Source: Streptomyces sp. NBC_00091
Lineage (GTDB): Bacteria; Actinomycetota; Actinomycetes; Streptomycetales; Streptomycetaceae
Reading direction: 5' to 3'
Length of the DNA: 64,000 nucleotides
Assembly (NCBI RefSeq): GCF_026343185.1
Contig: NZ_JAPEMA010000001.1
Span: forward strand, 3,782,001-3,846,000
The notes under the pieces are model-generated. The model was given only the letters and a program-made list of their open reading frames with translations. It ran no database searches and had not been told where the DNA came from. Made by a program: the position numbers and the translations under genes. This document shows, piece after piece, positions 28,214 through 34,972 of the stretch. Within the stretch, counting starts at the first letter, position 1. Each line of letters begins with the position of its first letter.

Positions 28214-28289
28214 GTCGGCTGCCTTTCACGGCTACGGTGTGCGGTCGGTCGATCGCCTAGGGTAGTGCAACCTTCCGGGAGGCCTGCGC

Positions 28290-28318
28290 GTCGTACGTGA
28301 GTACGTGTTACGTACGAC
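28290..28318. promoter_or_regulatory. Inverted repeat upstream of a small secreted protein gene
   Basis: GTCGTACGT (28290-28298) and ACGTACGAC (28310-28318) form a perfect 9-bp inverted repeat around an 11-nt centre that itself holds another TACGTG. It lies 17 bp before the start at 28335 and between divergent genes, so it is a candidate operator. No factor is identified. Confidence 0.5.
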
Positions 28319-28334
28319 CGATCGGGGGGTCAGC

Positions 28335-28733
28335 ATGAGGCAGGGATGGAAGGGGCGGGGGCGGATCGTGTCCCTGGGGGTGTTCGGCGCCGCCCTGTGG
28401 CTCGTCGTGGGCGGGGTGTTCGCGGCGCCCGCCGCCCAGGCCGCCACCGGCGGCTGCGCGGGCAGGCTCGTCAAAACGCTGCCCTTCTCCACCGGCGAGG
28501 TGCGCGTGTACAAGAGCCGGACCCAGGTCTGCGCGACGACCCACGCCCACCAGCCGGGGGAGCGCCGCCCCATGGCGGTGAGCGTTCAGCCGCGTGGCGG
28601 GGTCCCGGTGGGCGATGCGGGGCAATTCACCCGGTACGCGGGCCCCGTCACCGTCGGCGCTATCAACCGATGTGTGTATGTAAAGGGCAGCGTGGCGGCC
28701 GGATCAGTGGATTCCGGCTGGATCCTCTGCTGA
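28335..28733 (+). CDS. Small secreted protein of unknown function
   Basis: 132 aa, start ATG 28335 with a GGGGGG ribosome site 6 nt upstream. An N-terminal signal peptide (basic MRQGWKGRGR, hydrophobic GVFGAALWLVVGGVFAA, likely cut after AQA near residue 36) is followed by a ~95-aa mature part with four cysteines (GGCAG, QVCAT, NRCVYV, ILC at the very end), which could make two disulfides. I do not recognise the fold. It resembles small secreted Streptomyces proteins with a lectin- or SH3-like beta pattern (KSRTQVCATTHAH, GPVTVGAINRCVYV), but this is only an impression. Confidence 0.75.
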   Translation: MRQGWKGRGRIVSLGVFGAALWLVVGGVFAAPAAQAATGGCAGRLVKTLPFSTGEVRVYKSRTQVCATTHAHQPGERRPMAVSVQPRGGVPVGDAGQFTRYAGPVTVGAINRCVYVKGSVAAGSVDSGWILC

Positions 28734-28818
28734 GGGAGGGACCCAACTGGGACTGTTCACGGGCGTGTTGGCCCCGCTAGGTTCACGAGCGACCACAGTG
28801 AACTGAAGGGGAGGGTGA

Positions 28819-30291
28819 ATGCGCAACACGCTTGGCCGGCTGCTGCCCGTCGCGGTGCTGATCGGCACCATGGGCACGGCCGGCTTCACGGCTCAGACGG
28901 CCACCGCCGCAGAGCCGGCCGCCGCCGCGCCGACCGCCGCGGGACAGGGCTCCGCCGCGGACATCAAGGACCAGATCCTCGCGATCCCGGGCATGAGCCT
29001 GATCGAGGAGAAGCCGCACCCCGGCTACCGCTTCTTCGTACTGAACTACGAGCAGCCGGTCGACCACCGGCAGCCGTGGAAGGGCACTTTCAAGCAGCGC
29101 GTCACCCTGCTGCACAAGGACGTCTCCCGGCCCACGGTGTTCTTCACCTCCGGCTACAACGTCAACACCAACCCGCGCCGCAGCGAGCCGACGACCATAG
29201 TCGACGGCAACCAGCTGTCGATGGAGTATCGATTCTTCAACCCGTCGCGCCCCGACCCGGCCGACTGGTCGAAGCTGGACATCTGGCAGGCCGCCAGCGA
29301 CCAGCACCGCCTCTTCACCGCCCTGAAGAAGCTCTACCCCAAGAACTGGCTCGCCACGGGCGGAAGCAAGGGCGGTATGACGGCGACGTACTTCGAGCGC
29401 TTCTACCCGCGCGACATGGACGGGGTCGTCGCCTACGTGGCGCCCAACGACGTCGTCAACAAGGAGGACTCGGCCTACGACCGGTTCTTCACCAAGGTCG
29501 GCACCAAGGAGTGCCGCGACAAGCTGAACGCGGTGCAGCGCGAGGCGCTGATCCGCCGCGAGCCGCTGGAGGCCAAGTACACGGCCGCCGCCGCCGAGAA
29601 CGGCTGGACCTTCAACACCGTCGGCAGCCTCGACAAGGCCTTCGAGGCCGTCGTGCTCGACTACACGTGGGCCTTCTGGCAGTACAGCCTGGTCGCCGAC
29701 TGCGCCGCGATCCCGGACGCCAAGACCGCCACCGACCAGCAGATCTGGGACACGGTCGACTCGATCTCCGGCTTCTCGGCCTACGCCGACCAGGGACTGG
29801 AGACGTACACGCCGTACTACTACCAGGCCGGTACGCAGCTCGGCTCGCCCGACATCAAGCAGCCGCACCTGAAGGACCTGAGCCGGTACGGCTACCAGCC
29901 GCCGCGCGACTTCGTGCCGCGCGACATCCCGATGACCTTCAAGCCGGCGGCCATGGCGGACGTGGACAACTGGGTCCGCAACAACGCCAACCAGATGCTG
30001 TTCGTGTACGGGCAGAACGACCCGTGGGGCGCCGAGCCCTTCCACCTCGGGTACGGGGCGCGCGACAGCTACGTGATGACCGCGCCGGGCGCCAACCACG
30101 GGGCCAACGTCTCCAAGCTCCTGGACGGCGAGAAGGCCCTCGCGACCGCGCGGATCCTCCAGTGGGCCGGGGTGGCCCCCGCCGCGAACGTGTTCAGCAC
30201 GGAGAAGGCCGCTCCGCAGGCGGCGCCGCTGGCCGCACCGGACCCGCAGCTCGACCAGACCGACCTGCGCCGCGAGTCGCTGCGCCGGTAG
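28819..30291 (+). CDS. Secreted prolyl tri/tetrapeptidyl aminopeptidase-like serine peptidase (S37 family)
   Basis: 490-aa exported peptidase. Signal peptide MRNTLGRLLPVAVLIGTMGTAGFTAQTATAA, then an alpha/beta hydrolase-fold peptidase of the Streptomyces PS-10/S37 type (PF05576). Nucleophile serine about residue 183 in TGGSKGGMTATY; the NDPWGAEPF block (likely catalytic Asp region) and the PGANHGANV His lie near the C-terminus. Known relatives remove tri- or tetrapeptides from N-termini, for example during protein maturation. A GGGGAGG ribosome site lies 4 nt before the ATG. Confidence 0.92.
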   Translation: MRNTLGRLLPVAVLIGTMGTAGFTAQTATAAEPAAAAPTAAGQGSAADIKDQILAIPGMSLIEEKPHPGYRFFVLNYEQPVDHRQPWKGTFKQRVTLLHKDVSRPTVFFTSGYNVNTNPRRSEPTTIVDGNQLSMEYRFFNPSRPDPADWSKLDIWQAASDQHRLFTALKKLYPKNWLATGGSKGGMTATYFERFYPRDMDGVVAYVAPNDVVNKEDSAYDRFFTKVGTKECRDKLNAVQREALIRREPLEAKYTAAAAENGWTFNTVGSLDKAFEAVVLDYTWAFWQYSLVADCAAIPDAKTATDQQIWDTVDSISGFSAYADQGLETYTPYYYQAGTQLGSPDIKQPHLKDLSRYGYQPPRDFVPRDIPMTFKPAAMADVDNWVRNNANQMLFVYGQNDPWGAEPFHLGYGARDSYVMTAPGANHGANVSKLLDGEKALATARILQWAGVAPAANVFSTEKAAPQAAPLAAPDPQLDQTDLRRESLRR

Positions 30292-30304
30292 GGCCCGCTA
30301 GGGC

Positions 30305-32128
30305 TCAGTGGGCCGCGGGCTGGTACGACAGCCCGTGGCCCAGCGGGTAGCGGCCCGGGACGGGCACCGGGAGGCGGCCCACCGGCCGGCTCGCGCCGGT
30401 CAGCACCCGGGCCGCCGCCCGCAGCTCCACGTCCGTCCAGGTGTAGGTGGCCACTTCGGCCGCGCACTGCGGCAGCCGCGCCGGATCGTACGGATTGCGG
30501 ATCGCCACCAGCACCACCGGGACGCCCGTCGCGATCAGGTCCGCCACCAGCGTGCGCTGCGGGCTCTCCCCCTGCGGGACGTTGTACGTGCACACGAGCA
30601 CCGCCGCGTGCCCCGGGGCGGCCGCCACGGCCCGCTCGGGCGGGAGGGCCTGCGCCCGGCAGCCCAGGGCGGTCAGCTCCCGCGCCAGGACCGTCGTAGG
30701 GGGTCCCGTGGTACCCGTGGGGGAGGCCGGGTCGGTTCCGGTCACCAGCAGCCGGGGCCCGGCCGCCGCGTCCAGGGGCAGCAGCCCGCGCGGATTGGCC
30801 AGCAGGGTGGTCGTGGCGGCCGCGATCGCGTCGGCGGCCTCCCGGTGCGCTTCCGTGCCCACCGCCCCGTCCACCCGCGCGTCGGAGGTGTACGGGTCCT
30901 CGAACAGTCCCCGGCGGGCCTTCAGTTCCAGGATCCGCAGCGCCGACTCCTCGAGGCGCTCGCGCGTCAGCTCGCCCGACTCGAGCGCCGCCAGCACGCT
31001 GCGGTGCGCCAGCCCCAGGTCGGGCGCGTTCAGCAGCTGGTCGCAGCCCGCCTTCAGGGCCAGCACCGGCACCCGGTCGTCCCCGTACTTCTGGCGGACC
31101 CCGGCCATGTCGAGGGCGTCGGTGACCACCACCCCGCGAAAGCCGAGGCGTTCGCGCAGGATGCCGGTCACGATGGGCCGCGAGAGGGTCGCCGGGTCCC
31201 CCGAGGGATCGAGCGCGGGGAAGACGATGTGCGCCGTCATGACCACGTCCACGCCCGCCCGCACCGCCGCCCGGAACGGCGGCTCGTCCAGCTCCTCCCA
31301 CTGGGCGCGCGTGTGCCGCATCACCGGCAGCCCGACGTGGCTGTCGGTCTCGGTGTCCCCGTGCCCCGGGAAGTGCTTCGCCGCGGCCGCCACCCCCGCC
31401 CCCTGGTAGCCGCGGACCTGGGCGGCGGCCAGGTCCGCCACGGCGGCCGGGTCGGCGCCGAAGGACCGTACGCCGATCACCGGGTTGGCGGGGTTCACGT
31501 TCACGTCGGCCACCGGCGCCCAGTCCTGCCGGATGCCCAGGGCGGCCAGCTCGGCCCCCGCCACGCGGGCCGCCCGCCGGGCCCCGGCGGTGGAGCCGGC
31601 CGCGCCGAGGGCCATCGCGCCGGGCAGCAGGGTCGCCGGCCGGCCGATCCGGGCGACGGCCCCGTGCTCCTGGTCCACGGACAGCAGCAGCGGGATGCCC
31701 GCGCCCGAGCCCTCCGCCGCCCGCTGGAGGCCGTTGGACAGGGCGGCGATCTGGTGCGGGGTGCGGGTGTTGTGGGCCCACGCGAAGTAGACGACCCCGC
31801 CCAGGTGGTAGCGGGCCACCAGCTCGGCGGCGGTGCGCACCCCGAAGTGCTTGAGGTTCAGCTCGGCGTCCGCCGGGTCGGGGTCGGTCGCCGAATGCCC
31901 GTAGGCCCGGGACACGAACAGCTGCCCCGCCAGCTCGGCCGGGCTCATCCCGGAGACGACGGCCCGCAGCCGGTCCCGGTCCGGGTGGCGGCCCGGCGGC
32001 CCGGCCGGGGAGCGGGAGTCGTCGGTGAGGCGGCGGGAGCCCCCGGAGGCCGTAGCGGCCCCGGAGGCCGCGACGGCGGCCATGGCGGCGGCGGCGAGCA
32101 GGGCCCGCCGGGAGGCGTGGTACGGCAC
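30305..32128 (-). CDS. Exported GH3 family glycoside hydrolase (beta-N-acetylhexosaminidase-like)
   Basis: 607 aa from a GTG at 32128 (AGGG 8 nt upstream). The N-terminus HASRRALLAAAAMAAVAASGAATASGG has a twin-arginine-like signal. The GH3 N-domain has LSVDQEHGAVARI, the KHFPGHGDTETDSHVGLP loop that supplies the His/Asp acid-base pair in NagZ-type enzymes, and the VVVTDALDMAGV nucleophile Asp. A C-terminal GH3 domain follows and ends YPLGHGLSY. NagZ-type enzymes remove N-acetylglucosamine from cell-wall fragments; that role is inferred. The frame stays open to 33238 but only as antisense of the LysR region. Confidence 0.9.
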   Translation of the reverse strand: MPYHASRRALLAAAAMAAVAASGAATASGGSRRLTDDSRSPAGPPGRHPDRDRLRAVVSGMSPAELAGQLFVSRAYGHSATDPDPADAELNLKHFGVRTAAELVARYHLGGVVYFAWAHNTRTPHQIAALSNGLQRAAEGSGAGIPLLLSVDQEHGAVARIGRPATLLPGAMALGAAGSTAGARRAARVAGAELAALGIRQDWAPVADVNVNPANPVIGVRSFGADPAAVADLAAAQVRGYQGAGVAAAAKHFPGHGDTETDSHVGLPVMRHTRAQWEELDEPPFRAAVRAGVDVVMTAHIVFPALDPSGDPATLSRPIVTGILRERLGFRGVVVTDALDMAGVRQKYGDDRVPVLALKAGCDQLLNAPDLGLAHRSVLAALESGELTRERLEESALRILELKARRGLFEDPYTSDARVDGAVGTEAHREAADAIAAATTTLLANPRGLLPLDAAAGPRLLVTGTDPASPTGTTGPPTTVLARELTALGCRAQALPPERAVAAAPGHAAVLVCTYNVPQGESPQRTLVADLIATGVPVVLVAIRNPYDPARLPQCAAEVATYTWTDVELRAAARVLTGASRPVGRLPVPVPGRYPLGHGLSYQPAAH

Positions 32129-32214
32129 CCACGGGACCCTACTGCGGTACCGCGCCGGGTGTCTGACGGACACTCGGGAATCGGCCGGAAGGTGCCCCTC
32201 GCGGGGCGTACGGC

Positions 32215-33111
32215 TTACCTCGCCCAGTGCTCCTGGAGGGTGCGTACGGCCTCGGTGATCGCCGGCCGGCGGGCCGCCCCGGTCCGCCACAGGGCGTACA
32301 GCCTGCGTACGGGGCCCGGCTCGAGCGGTACGGCCACCGCGCCCGGCGGCAGCGGGCCCGTACCCAGCCGGGGCACGACCGCGATCCCGAGGCCGGCGGC
32401 GACCAGGGCGACGATGGTGTGGTTCTCCTCGGCCGTGTGCGCGATGTCGGGCTCGAACCCGGCCGTGCGCATCGTCCGTACCAGCCAGTCGTGGCAGACC
32501 CGCCCGGGCGGCTGGCACACCCACCGCTGGCTCCCGAGGTCCGCCCGCCGCACCACCCGCCGGGTGGTGAAGGGATGCCCGGCCGGCACCACCAGATCGC
32601 AGCGGTCGTCCCCGATGACCGCCTGCTCCACGCCTTCGGGGGCGGGCAGCGGGGCGATGTCCCAGTCGTGGGCCACCGCCAGGTCGGTGACGCCCCGGGC
32701 CACCAGGTCCACCGAGAGGTGGGGGTCCACCTCCGTCAGGCGTACGTCCAGCGCCGGATGCCGGCGGGAGAGGTCGGCCAGTACCCCCGGCAGCAGCCCG
32801 CGCGCCGCCGAGGCGAAGGCGGCCACCGTCAGCAGCCCGCTGGGCTGTCCGCGCCGCTCCTCCAGGGTGGTCTCGGCCCGCTCCACGATCGCCAGCAACT
32901 CCCGGGCCGTGTCGGCCAGGTGCCGGGCCTCCTCGGTGAGGGCGACCCCGCGCCCGCGCCGCTCCAGCAGCGTGGTGCGGGTCTCCCGCTCCAGCTTGCC
33001 GATCTGCTGCGAGACGGCGGACGGGGTGTAGCCGAGGGCGGCCGCCGCGCCCGCGACCGAACCGTGGACGGAGACGGCGTGCAGGGCGCGCAGCCGGGAC
33101 AGGTCGAGCAT
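32215..33111 (-). CDS. LysR-family transcriptional regulator
   Basis: 298 aa from ATG 33111 (MLDLSRLRAL). N-terminal winged HTH at residues 1-60 (LHAVSVHGSVAGAAAALGYTPSAVSQQIGKLERE) and a LysR substrate-binding domain after it. It is divergent from the EamA transporter gene at 33217, the usual arrangement in which the LysR protein controls the transporter. A GTG/ATG extension upstream to 33159 is open but would add residues without family match. Confidence 0.91.
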   Translation of the reverse strand: MLDLSRLRALHAVSVHGSVAGAAAALGYTPSAVSQQIGKLERETRTTLLERRGRGVALTEEARHLADTARELLAIVERAETTLEERRGQPSGLLTVAAFASAARGLLPGVLADLSRRHPALDVRLTEVDPHLSVDLVARGVTDLAVAHDWDIAPLPAPEGVEQAVIGDDRCDLVVPAGHPFTTRRVVRRADLGSQRWVCQPPGRVCHDWLVRTMRTAGFEPDIAHTAEENHTIVALVAAGLGIAVVPRLGTGPLPPGAVAVPLEPGPVRRLYALWRTGAARRPAITEAVRTLQEHWAR

Positions 33112-33216
33112 CCGCCCATCGTAGGGTCCGCGGGGGCCGAGCCGTAAGCATTCCTTCATCCATCCCGGAAGAGATCCGCGCTGGTGCTACATGGTGGCGG
33201 CGCCGATGCTCGGAGC

Positions 33217-34143
33217 ATGCGTCCCGTACACACCGCACTCGCCGTACTCATCGCCGCCCTCTGGGGTTTCAACTTCGTCGTCATCGAGATCGGTCTCGGC
33301 CACTTCCCGCCGCTGCTGCTGTCCGCCCTGCGCTTCCTCGTCGCCGCGCTGCCCGCCGTGTTCTTCGTCGGGCGCCCCAAGGTCGCCTGGAAGTGGATCC
33401 TCGGGGTCGGAGCGGCCCTCGGCATCGCCAAGTTCGGGCTGCTGTTCACCGGCATGGCCGCCGGGATGCCCGCCGGGCTGTCCTCCCTCGTCCTGCAGAT
33501 CCAGGCCGTCTTCACCGCCGTCCTCGCCGCCGTCGTACTGCGCGAGCGGCCCGGCCCGGTGCGGCTGCTGGGCATGGGCGTGGCGCTGGCCGGGATCGGG
33601 GTCGCCGCCGTGGACCGGGGCCTCTCGGGGTCGGTGACCGGCTTCGTCCTGGTCGTCGCGGCCGCTGCCTGCTGGGGCGTGTCGAACGTGCTCACCCGCA
33701 AGGCGGCCCCGACCGACGCGATGAACTTCATGGTCTGGGTGTGCACCGTCCCGGTCGTCCCGCTGTTCGCGCTCTCGCTGCTGCTGGAGGGACCCGAGCG
33801 GGACCTGGCCGCGCTGCGCGCCCTGGACTGGTCCGGGGTGGCCGTCATCGGCTACGTCGCCTGGGTGTCCACGGTGTTCGGCTTCGGCGCCTGGAGCTAC
33901 CTGCTGCGCCGCTACCCGGCCTCGGCGGTGGCGCCGTTCTCGCTGCTGGTGCCGGTGTTCGGGATGTCCTCGGCCGCCCTGGTGCTGGGCGAGGGGGTCT
34001 CGGGGGCGCGCTGGCTGGCGGCGGTTCTGCTGGTCGGCGGGGTGGGGCTGACCTCGCTGGCCCCCGCCGGCGCGAAGCGGCGCGGGACGGCCGTCGGCGC
34101 GGGAAGCCCTCCCGCAACGGCGGCCGCCGGCACGGCCCGGTGA
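33217..34143 (+). CDS. EamA/DMT-family transporter
   Basis: 308-aa membrane protein with ten predicted helices in two EamA repeats (first repeat begins TALAVLIAALWGFNFVVIEIGLGHFPPLLLSALRFL; second begins GFVLVVAAAACWGVSNVLTRKA). Such drug/metabolite transporters export amino acids or small metabolites. It starts 105 bp from the divergent LysR gene, so it is probably the regulator's target. The C-terminal tail is Ala/Gly-rich and not conserved in type. Confidence 0.9.
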   Translation: MRPVHTALAVLIAALWGFNFVVIEIGLGHFPPLLLSALRFLVAALPAVFFVGRPKVAWKWILGVGAALGIAKFGLLFTGMAAGMPAGLSSLVLQIQAVFTAVLAAVVLRERPGPVRLLGMGVALAGIGVAAVDRGLSGSVTGFVLVVAAAACWGVSNVLTRKAAPTDAMNFMVWVCTVPVVPLFALSLLLEGPERDLAALRALDWSGVAVIGYVAWVSTVFGFGAWSYLLRRYPASAVAPFSLLVPVFGMSSAALVLGEGVSGARWLAAVLLVGGVGLTSLAPAGAKRRGTAVGAGSPPATAAAGTAR

Positions 34144-34150
34144 GGGCGGG

Positions 34151-34663
34151 CTACTTCTTGCCGCTGCCGAGGATGTCGCCCAGCAGGTCTGCGAGTCCGC
34201 CGCCCTGCGCACCGGCGGGGGCGGCGCCGGGGGCCGGGGCGCCCGCGCCCTTGGCGGCGGCGCGCTTGGCGAAGACGGCCAGCAGCACCGGGATCAGCAG
34301 CTCGATGACCCGCGCGACGGTCGGGGCGGGGATGCCGGTCTTCTTCGAGACGGCGTTGGCCACGGGCTTGCTCACCTTGGACAGCACCCCGGCCATCATC
34401 CCGCCGCCGAGCAGGCCGCCGAGCCCGCCGCCCAGGGTGGCGACGCCCTGCAGAGGCGGCTCGGCCACCTCCGCGAAGGCCTGGCGGACCTCGTCGTCAT
34501 CGGCGTCGGCCTTCTCCTGAAGGCCGCCGGTCATCGCCCCGACGGTCTCGGCGACCGTCTCGCGGGCGCCGTTGGCATCGGTGCCGAGCAGTCCGGCGAT
34601 CTCGTTCAGCTTGTCGTCGCCGAGCTCGCCCAGCACGTCGTCCTGGAAGGAAGATTCGCTCAT
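34151..34663 (-). CDS. DUF937 domain protein
   Basis: 170 aa from ATG 34663 (MSESSFQDDVLGELGDDK). The DUF937 pattern is seen as a helical first half (LNEIAGLLGTDANGARETVAETVGAMTGGLQEKA) followed by a Gly-rich turn (LGGGLGGLLGGGMMAGVL) and a helical second half with LLIPVLLAVFAKRAAAKG. Gly/Ala-rich tail ends LADLLGDILGSGKK. Function unknown in the family. The stop is 8 bp from the convergent EamA stop. The long open frame upstream of 34663 is antisense to recD2 and not part of the gene. Confidence 0.87.
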   Translation of the reverse strand: MSESSFQDDVLGELGDDKLNEIAGLLGTDANGARETVAETVGAMTGGLQEKADADDDEVRQAFAEVAEPPLQGVATLGGGLGGLLGGGMMAGVLSKVSKPVANAVSKKTGIPAPTVARVIELLIPVLLAVFAKRAAAKGAGAPAPGAAPAGAQGGGLADLLGDILGSGKK

Positions 34664-34856
34664 GCCGGAAACGCTACTTGTGTCGGGATTTGACGGCACC
34701 TCGGAGTATCCCTGGAGTGGCGGTAGGTAACGGAAAGGTAAAGCTGTGATTCCGGATGCAACCCTCCGGGCGGGCCGGGGGTCGTATGTTGCGTCGGCAC
34801 TTCCGGGTGGGGATCCGGGGGGATCGGGAAGTCCGACGAGGGAGGGGTAACCGTGA
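34664..34856 (+). other. Intergenic stretch, possible small RNA or leader
   Basis: About 190 bp with no convincing reading frame on either strand. It is less GC-rich than the surrounding genes near 34670-34770 (CTACTTGTGTCGGGATTTGACGG..., GGTAAAGCTGTGATTCCGG) and ends on the plus strand in a strong hairpin. A transcript from here to that hairpin would have no coding content. Confidence 0.35.
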
Positions 34857-34887
34857 GGGGGTCCGGCCGAGAGGCCGGACCCCCTTT
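34857..34887 (+). terminator. Intrinsic terminator hairpin upstream of recD2
   Basis: GGGGGTCCGGCC (34857-34868) pairs perfectly with GGCCGGACCCCC (34873-34884), with a GAGA tetraloop and a TTT run after it. No protein gene ends into it on the plus strand; on the minus strand it would lie upstream of the DUF937 gene. Confidence 0.75.
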
Positions 34888-34890
34888 CGT

Positions 34891-34931
34891 TTGTCCACAG
34901 GCCCCGTTGTCCACAGGCCCCTCTGTCCACA
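34891..34931 (+). promoter_or_regulatory. Three DnaA-box-like nonamers with 16-bp period
   Basis: TTGTCCACA at 34891-34899 and 34907-34915 are exact matches to the preferred Streptomyces DnaA box; CTGTCCACA at 34923-34931 differs only at the first base. The repeat unit is 16 bp (nonamer plus a GGCCCC-type spacer), all in the same direction, ending 41 bp before the recD2 start. Confidence 0.72.
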
Positions 34932-34972
34932 GCCCCCGGCGCCCTGTCGGCGGCGGGCGGTAGCTTCGTGCC

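Noticed and set aside
30699..30727. GGGGGTCCCGTGGTACCCGTGGGGGAGG-like stretch in the GH3 gene as another dispersed repeat
   Set aside because: It looks like a Streptomyces repeat fragment (coding for SPTGTTGPPT), but there is no second copy in the window to compare with, so I did not list it as a feature.
32129..33238. Upstream extension of the GH3 frame to 977 aa
   Set aside because: Overlaps the LysR gene in another frame; the signal-like start at 32128 with a ribosome site is more convincing.
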